Source of the DNA: Glycomyces fuscus
GTDB lineage: Bacteria > Actinomycetota > Actinomycetes > Streptosporangiales > Streptosporangiaceae
Direction of reading: 5' to 3'
DNA length: 64,000 bases
NCBI GenBank assembly: GCA_002529455.1
Contig: NYMS01000016.1
Coordinates: 62,001-126,000 of the forward strand
Shown here: positions 27,041 through 35,531 of the stretch, one piece after another
Numbering within the stretch: position 1 is the stretch's first letter
How the letters are laid out: each line of letters opens with the position of its first letter
Program-made: the position numbers and the translations under genes
The notes under the pieces: model-generated
What the model saw: only the letters and a program-made list of their open reading frames with translations
Told to the model about the DNA's origin: nothing
Database searches by the model: none

Positions 27041-28294
27041 CTAGCCCTCGCTGGTCTCCGCGGCGGAGTCAGCGGTGTTCTTCTTGCGGCGCGCGAAGTA
27101 CGCGGCCAGGCCGCCGCCGGCGGCGATCGCGGCACCGGCCGCGACCAGACCGGCGATCGGGCTACCGGTCTGGGCCAGGGACTCGGCGTTCTCCAGCTTC
27201 TCCGGCTGCGGCTTCTTCTCGGTCTCGTCCTCCGGGTGGGTCGGCGCGGGCTTGTCGTCGCCGTCGCCGCCACCGTTGCCGCCACCGCCGTCGCCGACCT
27301 CGGCGGTGCCGACGCTGGCGAGGCTCTCGGCCAGGTCCACGTAGTAGAACGGGGCCTCGGCACCGTCGGCGGTGAAGGTCACCGCGAAGCCGGTGTGGGC
27401 GTCGTTCCAGCTGACGCCGTACTCCTCGTCGGTGTACTCCTCGACGTACTCGTACGACTCCAGGTCGATCATGACGGCGATCTGCTCGCCGCTGTCGAGG
27501 GTGACCACCTCCGGGTAGGAGATGTCGGCGACGTCGGCGCTGTGGGAGACCTCTCCGTCCCAGCTCTGGGTGGTCGTGGTGGTCACGCCCGACAGGGTGG
27601 CGTCGAGGACGATCTCGTCCGAGCCGCTGACCAGGTCGGTGCTCTCCTCGTCCAGGACCAGGGTCTCGGGCTCGGAGGCGGTGGCGGGGTCGGTGGTGGG
27701 CTCGGTGGTGGTCTCGGGGGCCGGGCTGGTCTCCGGCACGTCCGGAGTCTCGGTCCCGCCCTCGCCGCCGGTCTCGCCGCCGGTCTCGCCGCCGGTCTCG
27801 CCGCCGGTGCCCTCGTCCCCGCCGGTGCCCTGGTCGCCGTCGGCGTCCTCGTCACCGCCGTCCTCGGACCCCTCGCCCTCGGGGGCCGGGGACTCCTCGG
27901 CTCCGGGCTCCTCGGTCTCCTCGTCGGCGGTCGCCTCGTCATCGGCCTCCTCGTCGAGGTTCTCCTCGACGATCTCCTCCACGTCGGAGACGGTGAGCTG
28001 GAGCCGGGCGGTGTCCACGGTGGCCGTGGCGGTGACGCCGTCGTCGCCGACCGTGGCGCTGCTGGTACCGGAGAAGGTCAGCCAGTTGCCGACGGAGCCG
28101 GAGTAGCTGTTGGTGGTCGTGCCGTCGTAGCTGACGGCGACGCCCTCCCAGTTGCCGACGGAGGCGTAGGCCCAGCCGTAGTACTCGGTGTCAGCCGCGG
28201 CGGGAAGAGCCGTGGCGATGCTGAGCGCGCCGAGTGCGGCGAAAGCGGCACCGCCCTGGAGAATGCGGCGCGCGGTAACGCGGGTGTTCTTCAA
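27041..28294 (-). CDS. Surface protein with LAxTG sorting signal (paralog 2)
   Basis: 417 residues from a TTG start. TTG 28294 is preferred because AAGAGGA lies 6 nt upstream and it gives a compact signal peptide (KNTRVTARRILQGG, then AAFAALGALSIATALPAAA); GTG 28318 has no ribosome site. After the signal come a beta-rich domain (YYGWAYASVGNWEGVAVSYD), an acidic linker with GGET repeats coded by a 12-bp tandem repeat around 27770-27806, a second beta-rich domain and LAQTGSP plus helix and RRKK tail, a class E sortase signal. Same architecture and direction as the next gene, so the two are paralogs. Function unknown. Confidence 0.75.
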   Translation of the reverse strand: MKNTRVTARRILQGGAAFAALGALSIATALPAAADTEYYGWAYASVGNWEGVAVSYDGTTTNSYSGSVGNWLTFSGTSSATVGDDGVTATATVDTARLQLTVSDVEEIVEENLDEEADDEATADEETEEPGAEESPAPEGEGSEDGGDEDADGDQGTGGDEGTGGETGGETGGETGGEGGTETPDVPETSPAPETTTEPTTDPATASEPETLVLDEESTDLVSGSDEIVLDATLSGVTTTTTQSWDGEVSHSADVADISYPEVVTLDSGEQIAVMIDLESYEYVEEYTDEEYGVSWNDAHTGFAVTFTADGAEAPFYYVDLAESLASVGTAEVGDGGGGNGGGDGDDKPAPTHPEDETEKKPQPEKLENAESLAQTGSPIAGLVAAGAAIAAGGGLAAYFARRKKNTADSAAETSEG

Positions 28295-28851
28295 GTCAAT
28301 CCTCTTCGGATCGGCCACAGCCCGAACTTGTCGGGCTGGCCCGGAACGCGCATCGCTGGACGACCGTGGGGAGGTCGTGGGAACCACGGAGCGCGGACCG
28401 GGGTCGGATGGGGGACGGCAGGGGCACACAGAAGCTCACTGCCAGCAGGAACGAGGAGACTCGGTCGGACCACAGGACGGAGGGGTCGTACGAAACCGGG
28501 CCGTGGATCACTTCCCATTTCCTGATTCAGACCTTACATCGCCCCAAAGGGGCAAATCATCCGAAACCGATCACGGATGCATAACAGAGAAAGGCTCCCT
28601 CACGCTGGGCGACACTCCCCTTTCCCGGAGAATTTTTTCTCCCGCCCGGTAAACCGAACCCCGCGTGGTGCGTCTTACAAAGGAAGCGCGTCCCCCGGGA
28701 ATGTCTTTCGCGCACCCCTTCCCGCACCCCTCGTGACGGACGGCACACCCCTGCCCGCGCCGCTCGGCCGCGACCGCCGTCCCCCCGCCTCCAGGCCCCG
28801 CCGGAAACCGGGGGGTACGCCCGGGGCGTCCGCAACGGCTAGGTTGTGGGC
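28295..28851. other. Divergent intergenic region between surface protein and amidase
   Basis: 557 bp without a gene. Two hairpins stand in a GC-poorer patch: GCCCC-AAA-GGGGC near 28541-28553 and GGAGAA-TTTT-TTCTCC (28627-28642). The first may belong to the promoter of paralog 2; TAGGTT at 28840-28845 is a likely -10 for the amidase. Confidence 0.4.
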
Positions 28852-29748
28852 ATGCCCGTCTCCGCACCGTCAGGGCCCCGGAGCCGCGCCACCCGCGCCC
28901 TGGCACTCGCCTCCGTGCTCCTCCTCACCGCCGCCTGCTCGTCGCCGTCCGGGGCGCCGCCCGGCAGCGACCCCACCGCGGCCCTGCCCCTCCCCGGACC
29001 GGAGGACGGCGCCGACGCCCCCGACGGCGACGACCGCGGGGCCCCGGGCGACGGGGGCGGGAACGGTGGGCCCGTCGGTGACGGCCCCCTCGGCGACAGG
29101 GTCGTGGTCATCGACCCCGGCCACAACGGCGGCAACGCCGACGCCCCCGACGAGATCAACGCGATGGTCCCCGCCGGGCCGAACGAGAAGGCCTGCGACA
29201 CCGTCGGCACCGAGACCGCGAGCGGATACGCCGAGCACGAGTTCAACTGGGAGCTGTCCGTGCTGGTCAAGGAGAGGCTGGAGGCCGACGGCGCCACGGT
29301 CGTCCTCACCCGCGAGGACGACGGCGGCGTCGGGCCGTGTATCAACGAGCGCGCGGAGATCGGCAACGAGGAGGGGGCCGACGCGGCCGTGTCCCTCCAC
29401 GCCGACGGCGGGCCCGAGTCCGGCCGCGGGTTCCACGTGATCATGCCGGGCGAGGTCGAGGGCTTCACCGACGACATCACCGAGCCCTCCCGGCTGCTCG
29501 GCGAGGACATCCACCGTGCCTACCTGGAGGGGAGCGACGTCCCCACCGCCGACTACCTCGCCGACGACGGCCTGGACGTGCGCACCGACCTGGGCGGGCT
29601 GAACATGTCCGACGTGCCCAAGGTGTTCCTGGAGACGGGCAACATGCGCAACCCCGAGGACGCCGCGCTCATGGAGGACCCCGCCTGGCGGGAGCAGGCC
29701 GCCGACGCCATCGCGCGGGGGCTGGCCTTCTACCTCATGCGGGGCTAG
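28852..29748 (+). CDS. N-acetylmuramoyl-L-alanine amidase lipoprotein (Amidase_3)
   Basis: 298-residue zinc amidase that cuts the bond between muramic acid and the peptide stem. A lipoprotein signal with lipobox LTAAC puts the lipid-anchored Cys at residue 29. A Pro/Gly/Asp linker leads to the Amidase_3 domain: VVVIDPGHNGG (zinc His), GYAEHEFNW (zinc Glu), VSLHADGG (zinc His) and FLETGNMRN (catalytic Glu). Resembles mycobacterial Rv3717-type amidases but is lipid-anchored. ATG 28852 has no Shine-Dalgarno; TAGGTT ends 6 nt before it, so a leaderless transcript is likely. GTG 28846 is an alternative start. Confidence 0.9.
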   Translation: MPVSAPSGPRSRATRALALASVLLLTAACSSPSGAPPGSDPTAALPLPGPEDGADAPDGDDRGAPGDGGGNGGPVGDGPLGDRVVVIDPGHNGGNADAPDEINAMVPAGPNEKACDTVGTETASGYAEHEFNWELSVLVKERLEADGATVVLTREDDGGVGPCINERAEIGNEEGADAAVSLHADGGPESGRGFHVIMPGEVEGFTDDITEPSRLLGEDIHRAYLEGSDVPTADYLADDGLDVRTDLGGLNMSDVPKVFLETGNMRNPEDAALMEDPAWREQAADAIARGLAFYLMRG

Positions 29749-29839
29749 GACACGGCGGCCGCCCGCCCCGGGCGTCCGCACCCGGCCACAGTGCCCGCGG
29801 CTATGGCGGAGGCCGCTCCCCCATGGGCATAATGCGTCC

Positions 29840-30154
29840 ATGACATCCCCTGCCCCGCGTCCCCTCCCCCTCCCCGCCTTCGACGTGGTCCTGCGCGGCT
29901 TCGACCGCCACCAGGTGGACGACCTCGTCCACCGCGCCTCCTTCACGCTGGCCTCCCTCGCCGGCGGCCCCGCCCCCGCCGACGACGACGGGCGGCCCGT
30001 CGCGCCGGAGCCCGACCCCATCACCTCCGCGGAACTGGCCGACGCCCCCGTGGACCTGGTCCTGCGCGGGTACGACCGCCACCAGGTGAAGGACGTCCTG
30101 TCCCGCCTCGTGGAGCTGTTGGCCGAGGCCGAATCACGCGCGACCCGGGGATAA
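29840..30154 (+). CDS. Small protein with two DivIVA-type (DivI1A) motifs
   Basis: 104 residues. Two near-identical motifs, FDVVLRGFDRHQVDDLV at about residues 14-30 and VDLVLRGYDRHQVKDVL at 72-88, match the short DivI1A domain found at the N-terminus of DivIVA/Wag31-type proteins, where it binds membrane or self-associates. There is no long coiled coil as in true DivIVA. Each motif is followed by a short helix and an acidic/proline linker. ATG 29840 has no ribosome site; CATAAT ends 6 nt upstream. Directly followed by a larger protein of the same kind. Role unknown; a polar or septal adaptor is inference. Confidence 0.75.
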   Translation: MTSPAPRPLPLPAFDVVLRGFDRHQVDDLVHRASFTLASLAGGPAPADDDGRPVAPEPDPITSAELADAPVDLVLRGYDRHQVKDVLSRLVELLAEAESRATRG

Positions 30155-30192
30155 ACAGCTCTGAGAACATCGTGAACTGCACAATGGGGACC

Positions 30193-30891
30193 ATGCCTCT
30201 GACACCGGCGGACATCCGCGAAAAGAAGTTCCACACGGTGCGTCTGCGCCCGGGGTACAACGAGGAGGACGTCGACGCACTCCTCGACAGGATCGAGGCG
30301 ACACTCGTCGCCCTGGAGGGCGGCCCGAGCACGGGTCCGCTCATCACGGCCGACGAGGTGCGCAACTCGCGGTTTCGCACCACGAGGCTCAGTCCGGGCT
30401 ACCGCGAGGACGAGGTCGACGACTTCCTCGACGTCGTGGTCGCCGACCTGGCCGGGCGCGGTCTGGGCCGCGCCCAGGACCAGCCGCCGCCGCTGCCGCC
30501 CCGGCCCGGTGCGGCGGGCGCCTCCGCGCAGCCGCGGCACCAGCGGCCCGGCCCGGGCGGCCAGCAGCACCCGTCCGTGCCGGGGCCGCAGGACACCCCG
30601 CCCCGGAGGCACGGGATGACCCCGAGGGACGTCCGGGAGAAGCAGTTCGCCACCACCCGGCTGACCACGGGCTACAACGAGCAGGAGGTCGACGACTTCC
30701 TTGACCGGGCCGAGTTCACGCTGGACGTCCTCCAGCAGGGGCGGCCGGAGCGGGCGACGCTCACCGCCGCCGAGGTGGAGCGGATCCAGTTCAGCACCAC
30801 GCGCGCGCGGCCGGGGTACGACCCGGCGCAGGTGGACCACTTCCTGGACGTGCTCGCCGAGGAGCTGCGCCGGTACGAGCGACCGTACTGA
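30193..30891 (+). CDS. Protein with four DivIVA-type (DivI1A) motifs
   Basis: 232 residues arranged as two pairs of DivI1A motifs separated by a Pro/Gly/Gln-rich linker (residues about 97-142). The motifs are KKFHTVRLRPGYNEEDVDAL, SRFRTTRLSPGYREDEVDDF, KQFATTRLTTGYNEQEVDDF and IQFSTTRARPGYDPAQVDHF. Only these repeats and the linker are present; no coiled coil long enough to make a DivIVA filament. ATG 30193 lacks a clear ribosome site, with CACAAT 7 nt upstream. Probably cotranscribed with the two-motif protein 38 bp upstream. A multivalent partner of polar-growth DivIVA is the simplest guess. Confidence 0.8.
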   Translation: MPLTPADIREKKFHTVRLRPGYNEEDVDALLDRIEATLVALEGGPSTGPLITADEVRNSRFRTTRLSPGYREDEVDDFLDVVVADLAGRGLGRAQDQPPPLPPRPGAAGASAQPRHQRPGPGGQQHPSVPGPQDTPPRRHGMTPRDVREKQFATTRLTTGYNEQEVDDFLDRAEFTLDVLQQGRPERATLTAAEVERIQFSTTRARPGYDPAQVDHFLDVLAEELRRYERPY

Positions 30892-31117
30892 CGGTCACTC
30901 CGGGTGAGGGGCGGAGACGGGGCGGGGGCCGTGCGGAAAGCGGGCCGGGAGGACGGCGGTGGACGCGGTAGCGCCTGGCGGGCCGGGTGAGGGGGTCGGC
31001 CGCCCCGGACACGCCGTAGCGCACACTCCCCATCTCCAGGGAAGCGGAAAGTAATATTTGGACACAGGAAGTAGTCATCCCCCCTGACCCGCAGGCCGCG
31101 CCCCGAGGGGAGGCAGG

Positions 31118-32035
31118 ATGTCCCACGCGATACCGCCGCAGGGGCGCGCCACGGTGTGTTCGGTCCGCTGCGCACCCGACTGCTCCTCCTCCGCCGCCGA
31201 CGGTGCGGGGTCCCCGTCCCGGGAGGGGCTGCGGGTGCTCGGCGCCGACGAGGAGGTCGTCCCGGCCTCCGCCCACCCGTGGGAGGCCCCGCTCCTGGCC
31301 GCGTGCGTGGGCGCGACCCTGCTGATGGCGGCGGGGCTGGTCCACGGGGTGTGGTCGGTGTCGGGGTCGTGGCTGTGGGCGGCCTCCGCCCTGGCGGCGG
31401 TGCCCGCCGCGTGCTGGAAGGCACGGGGGCTGCTGTACGCCCGGCGGCAGGCGGAGTCGGTGAAGATCTCGCCCACGCAGTTCCCCGAGGCCCACAGGAT
31501 GGTGGTGGCGCTGGCCGCCGAGACGGGGCTGTCCCGGACACCGGAGGCCTACGTGCGGGTGGGGCCGCGCCGCTGGGGGACGGACGCCGCCGGGCACGGG
31601 CTGCGCCGGTACCTGGTGCTGTCGGACGACCTGTTCGACCCGGGCGGCAGGGTCCGCGATCCCGAGGCGCTGGCCTTCCTGGTCGCTCACCAGCTGGGCC
31701 ACGTGGTCGCGGGGCACACCGGTTTCTGGCGCCGGACGGCGACCCTGGGCGGGGAGCTGGTCCCGGGCCTGGGGGCGGCGCTGTCGCGGGCCATGGAGTA
31801 CACGGCCGACAACCACGCCTACGCGCACGTCCCCGAGGGCGCCCACTCGGTGCGGATCCTGGCCGGGGGCGGCCACCTCTACACGCGGGTCAACATGGGT
31901 GAGATGGCGGACCGCGCCCGCACCGACCGGGGCTGCTCGCTGCTGCTCTACCACCTGCTGACCCGCCGTCCGGGCAACACCCGCCGCATGGCCGCCCTGC
32001 GCGACCGCACCCGGCGCGGCCGGGTCTTCCTCTAG
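31118..32035 (+). CDS. M48-like membrane peptidase homolog with altered active site
   Basis: 305 residues. Two membrane helices (about 55-75 and 83-100) precede an M48/HtpX-like domain: SPTQFPEAHRMVVALAAETG, then VAHQLGHVVAGH and AMEYTADNHAY. The zinc motif HExxH is changed to HQLGH (H191, Q192, H195) while the third ligand E227 is kept. The family's catalytic base is thus Gln, so zinc may bind but hydrolysis should be absent or weak. The codon is CAG. A cysteine-rich N-terminus (CSVRCAPDCSSS) is unusual. It could be an inactive scaffold; a sequence error is the alternative. Confidence 0.75.
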   Translation: MSHAIPPQGRATVCSVRCAPDCSSSAADGAGSPSREGLRVLGADEEVVPASAHPWEAPLLAACVGATLLMAAGLVHGVWSVSGSWLWAASALAAVPAACWKARGLLYARRQAESVKISPTQFPEAHRMVVALAAETGLSRTPEAYVRVGPRRWGTDAAGHGLRRYLVLSDDLFDPGGRVRDPEALAFLVAHQLGHVVAGHTGFWRRTATLGGELVPGLGAALSRAMEYTADNHAYAHVPEGAHSVRILAGGGHLYTRVNMGEMADRARTDRGCSLLLYHLLTRRPGNTRRMAALRDRTRRGRVFL

Positions 32036-32118
32036 GGCGTGCCCCCGCGTCCCGCTCCGGTCCGTGTCGGGACCTTCCGGGTGCGGTGCCCGCCCGGCGG
32101 GGCCGGGCGGGCAGCGTG

Positions 32119-32379
32119 TCAGTTCCAGTGGCGGCGCATGGTCCAGCGGTCGGAGGCGACGTCACGGGTGATGTCGATGATGCTCGGCTCGCCCGCGTCG
32201 GACTCGGCCGAGACACGGAGCAGGTGGACCTGCGTGGCCGGGACGCCGGGCGTCTCGGGGCGGGCGGGCCAGTCGCCGATGACCCTGCGCACCCGGTAGG
32301 CGCGACCGCGCCAGGTGAACTGGGCGGGGGTCCCGCCCTCGGTGGAACGGACGTCGATCTGCTCGTTCAGAAGGCTCAC
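32119..32379 (-). CDS. DUF6504 family protein
   Basis: 86-residue protein. The compact beta-rich chain (QFTWRGRAYRVRRVIGDWPA, then VHLLRVSA and VASDRWTMRRHW) matches the actinobacterial DUF6504 family, often encoded near DNA-repair polymerases. No such gene is adjacent here. The start MSLLNEQIDV fits the family N-terminus. Probably cytoplasmic. Function unknown. Confidence 0.65.
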   Translation of the reverse strand: MSLLNEQIDVRSTEGGTPAQFTWRGRAYRVRRVIGDWPARPETPGVPATQVHLLRVSAESDAGEPSIIDITRDVASDRWTMRRHWN

Positions 32380-32457
32380 ACCGCCAGCTTATCGAACGCC
32401 AGTTCGAACGCGTCAAGTGTTCCGGCCGTGTCGGGGACCACGGCCGGTTCCCCCGGG

Positions 32458-32796
32458 TCAGTCCTCCCAGGACCTGTCGTACTCGGGGTGGGCCCGGTAC
32501 ACCCCCGCGAGGTACTTGACCGCCGACCGCCAGGCCAGCAGCTCCGACCAGGGGTCGCCGGCGGGGGCCTGCGGGGTGTCGGGGCGGGGGCGGGCCGCGG
32601 AGGCGGCACCGGGGGCCACGGCCGGTTCGAGGCTGCGCATGCTCGCGCGGTGGGCGTCGGCGTACCCGCGGACGATCTTGCGCTTGGCCGCGACCTCCGC
32701 CAGCGCCCGGTCCCGGCCGCGGGTCCCCGCGGGAACGGCCTCCGACGCGCGCTCGTCCTCGTCCAGACGCGCGTTGAGGAACTCGACGATGGTCAA
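32458..32796 (-). CDS. DUF6221-like small protein (TTG start)
   Basis: 112 residues from TTG 32796. This start is decided by AGGAG 7 nt upstream; the frame is open to 32958 but has no other ribosome site. It begins TIVEFLNARLDEDERA, followed by a basic helix RALAEVAAKRKIVRGYADAH and ends LAWRSAVKYLAGVYRAHPEY, like the actinomycete DUF6221 family. No membrane or catalytic motif. Function unknown. Confidence 0.6.
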   Translation of the reverse strand: MTIVEFLNARLDEDERASEAVPAGTRGRDRALAEVAAKRKIVRGYADAHRASMRSLEPAVAPGAASAARPRPDTPQAPAGDPWSELLAWRSAVKYLAGVYRAHPEYDRSWED

Positions 32797-32998
32797 CGGA
32801 CAACTCCTATCCTGTCCCCCATTGCCCCAAGGCTCGGTATCGGACCTGTACCCGCCCCGGACCACCCCCGCGACGGCCTGGCGCGGACCGGGGCGCCTCC
32901 GGCCGGTTCCGGCCACGGGCCCCGGTTCCGGCCGTTCACCCCTGGCGTCCCCGCACACGATCGCGGACCCACGCGCCGCACGCGCACCGGCCCCGCGC

Positions 32999-33859
32999 TC
33001 ACGTCGGGTCGCAGCCCTCGAACTGCGGCACGCTCTTCACGAGCCGGAGGTTGGTCCCGCCGAACCAGGTCTCCAGCAGCTCCGCGGCGGTACCGTCCTG
33101 GTACATCTGGCTGATGGCCCTGTTGACGGCCTCGCAGGCGCGCACGTCGCCGTGGGGCAGGCCGACGCCGTACCTCTCGTCGGTGAAGGGGTTGTTGACG
33201 AACCGGAAGGCGTCGGGGTCCTCCTCGAGGAATCCGGCCAGGATCAGGTTGTCGGTGGAGACGGCGTCCACGTCTCCCCCGCGCAGGGCGTCGATGCAGG
33301 CGCTGTAGCTGGGCGCCTCCGTCTGCTCGATGCCGATGCCCAGGCCCTCGCTGATACGTGCGGCGGAGTTGGAGCCCTCCCCCTGGCAGACGCTGAGGCC
33401 CTCCAGGTCGCGCACCCCCTGGATGCCGGTGTCCTCGGCGCGCACCAGCACGTCCTGCTTGGCGACGTAGTAGGGGCCGCCGAAGGTGACCTCGGTCCTG
33501 CGCGCGGGGGTGATGGAGTAGGTGGCCACGACCATGTCCACCTCGTCCGCCTCGTCCACCGCGCCCCTGTCCAGCCTCTCCTCGCGCTCGGCGGAGGTGA
33601 TGCCGGTCAGCTCCACGTCCTCGGCGGCGAAGCCGAGCCTGCCGGCGATGTAGAGGGCCACGTCCACGTCGAAGCCCGTGATGCCGCCGCTGCCGTCGTC
33701 CAGTCCCAGCCCGGGCTGGTCGGTCTTGACTCCGATGGTCAGCGAGTCGGCGTCGAGGATCGACTCCTCCTCGCCCAGCACCGCGGAGCAGGCGGGCAGC
33801 CCGACCGCCGCGGCGGCGGCCAGGGCCGCGGCGGCGGTGCGCCGGTGTCGAAACCTCAT
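32999..33859 (-). CDS. glnH: Amino-acid-binding lipoprotein (GlnH-like)
   Basis: 286-residue periplasmic-type solute-binding protein of family 3. The signal has lipobox GLPAC with lipid Cys at residue 24. LTIGVKTDQPGLGLDDGSGG and GFDVDVALYIAGRLGF form lobe 1; DMVVATYSITPARRTEVTFG and GPYYVAKQDVLV line the ligand cleft. It is the last gene of the PknG-like operon. In mycobacteria, GlnH binds Asp/Glu/Gln and signals through membrane GlnX to kinase PknG; the shared order here supports the same function rather than transport, as no permease or ATPase is nearby. Confidence 0.85.
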   Translation of the reverse strand: MRFRHRRTAAAALAAAAAVGLPACSAVLGEEESILDADSLTIGVKTDQPGLGLDDGSGGITGFDVDVALYIAGRLGFAAEDVELTGITSAEREERLDRGAVDEADEVDMVVATYSITPARRTEVTFGGPYYVAKQDVLVRAEDTGIQGVRDLEGLSVCQGEGSNSAARISEGLGIGIEQTEAPSYSACIDALRGGDVDAVSTDNLILAGFLEEDPDAFRFVNNPFTDERYGVGLPHGDVRACEAVNRAISQMYQDGTAAELLETWFGGTNLRLVKSVPQFEGCDPT

Positions 33860-33914
33860 CGGCCTCTTCCTCGTCTCTCGGGGGGTGTGCGTCCGGGGCG
33901 GAGCGGGCCCGGCC

Positions 33915-35525
33915 TCAGCGGTACTCGGCCAGCCGGGGGCGGACCCCGAGCACGATCAGGACCAGCAGGAGGGCCGTCGCGGCGTGCAGCAGCCACGTCC
34001 AGGGGGCGAGCACCGCGTCACCGCGCTCGATGCCCTCGGCGAACGCGCCCTCGTGCAGGTCGGTCAGCTCCGCCAGCGCGTCCTCGTAGGCGTGGAAGGC
34101 GCCGTCCTCGGAGTGCGCGACTCCCATGCGCACGTCGACGGCTCCCGCCAGGTCGCCCTCCTCGGCGGCCGAGCGCAGCGCCCGGTCCTCGGCCTGGAGG
34201 GCGTTGTAGGACTCCAGCACCTCGGCGAGCGCCTCCTCCTGGCCGGGAAGCAGCGCGTCCTGGGCCCGCTGGCCCAGGTAGCCGAGCGTGCCCGGGTCCT
34301 CGGGGTCGGACCCGTCCGGCCCCGGCAGCTCCGGGTAGGCGGCGACCGCGTCGTCGACCGCCTCGTAGTACGCCTCCAGGTTGCCGGCCGGGCGGTACAG
34401 CACCTGCTGCGCCCGCTCCAGGTACACCTGCTGGTAGTTGTCGGCCATGTCCGGGTCGAGCAGGTAGCGGCTCTGGTCCGCCTGCATGTCGGTGGCGATC
34501 GCCCCGGCCCGGGACAGCGCCGTGGCCGCGTCCAGCCCCTCCTCCTTGGCGTCGCGCTGGTGCCCGCCGCTGGTGGTCAGGGTGAGGACCACCCCGCCCG
34601 TGAGCAGGACGGCGACCGCCGTGGCGGCCAGCAGCGGCGCGTTGAACCGGCGCCGGAACCGCACGCGCAGGTACAGCTGGAGGCCGAGCAGCACGGCGAC
34701 GGTGACCGCGCCGACCGCGCCCACCCAGAGCATGCCGAACGCGACGGAGGACTGCCCCTCCTCGTGGTTGGCGCGCACGATCGCCGACGAGTCCAGCCCG
34801 AGGTTGAACGCCTTGGGCAGCAGCTCGGTGTGCATCAGCCGCGTGGCCTCGTCGTAGGTCTCCAGGGCCGTCCCGTCCACCCGGCCGGGCGGGGCCTGCG
34901 CCTCGTCGTTGAGCAGCCGCGCCTGGCCGGCGAGCTGCTCGTAGGCGCCCATCCCGTCCAGGACCGCCTCGACGTTGCGCTCCTTCACGCCGTCGCCCTC
35001 GGCCAGCGAGGCCGCCTGGAGCAGTGCCGCGTTGGCCCGCTCCCGGCTGGCCTCGTACCCCTCCAGGGCGTCCTCGCGGCCCGAACCCAGGTCGTGGTCG
35101 GTGCCCATGAGCAGCACGTCGGCCACCCGGGCGTCCATCTCCGCGAGCGCCAGGTACAGGTCGGTGGTCGCCATGGCCTGGGGCCCGGCGTCGTCCCCGA
35201 GCACGTGCAGGCTCTCGCGGGCCTGGCCGAGGGTGGCGGCCGCCGATCCGAACAGCCCGAGGACGGCCAGCACGCACACCGAGGACAGCAGCCACACCCG
35301 GGCCGGGGTGGTGCCCGCCCAGAGGCGGAGTCCGGAGGCGCGTTCACGCGCGCCGGGAGCACCCCTCTCCCGACGGGGCGCGCGGGGGCGGTCCGCCCGC
35401 GCGGACTCCGGGGCGCCCGGCTCGGCGCGGTCGCCGCCCGGTACCGCCGGGAGCGCGCCGTGCGGGGGGCCCGGCGGTCTGGTTCCGGCCCCGTGCGGGG
35501 CCCGGCCGGAGGTGGGGGACGTCAA
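33915..35525 (-). CDS. glnX: GlnX-like four-helix membrane protein
   Basis: 536 residues. A Pro/Arg-rich cytoplasmic N-terminus of about 65 residues is followed by TM1 (VWLLSSVCVLAVLGLFGSAA), an extracytoplasmic helical domain, paired TM2-TM3 (FGMLWVGAVGAVTVAVLLGL and APLLAATAVAVLLTGGVVL), a second extracytoplasmic helical domain, and TM4 near the C-terminus (LLHAATALLLVLIVLGVRP). Two helical sensor-type domains and this place between glnH and pknG homologs match mycobacterial GlnX. TTG 35525 is the start, 6 bp after the FHA gene stop, with AAGGGGTG upstream. It probably passes ligand status from GlnH to the kinase. Confidence 0.8.
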   Translation of the reverse strand: MTSPTSGRAPHGAGTRPPGPPHGALPAVPGGDRAEPGAPESARADRPRAPRRERGAPGARERASGLRLWAGTTPARVWLLSSVCVLAVLGLFGSAAATLGQARESLHVLGDDAGPQAMATTDLYLALAEMDARVADVLLMGTDHDLGSGREDALEGYEASRERANAALLQAASLAEGDGVKERNVEAVLDGMGAYEQLAGQARLLNDEAQAPPGRVDGTALETYDEATRLMHTELLPKAFNLGLDSSAIVRANHEEGQSSVAFGMLWVGAVGAVTVAVLLGLQLYLRVRFRRRFNAPLLAATAVAVLLTGGVVLTLTTSGGHQRDAKEEGLDAATALSRAGAIATDMQADQSRYLLDPDMADNYQQVYLERAQQVLYRPAGNLEAYYEAVDDAVAAYPELPGPDGSDPEDPGTLGYLGQRAQDALLPGQEEALAEVLESYNALQAEDRALRSAAEEGDLAGAVDVRMGVAHSEDGAFHAYEDALAELTDLHEGAFAEGIERGDAVLAPWTWLLHAATALLLVLIVLGVRPRLAEYR

Positions 35526-35531
35526 CGGGGT

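Noticed and set aside
31990..32045. Insertion-sequence end (CTAGGGCGTG motif, also near 5224 and 46702)
   Set aside because: The motif recurs near stops but there is no transposase, inverted terminal repeat pair or target duplication; the 5224 copy is hemC coding sequence.
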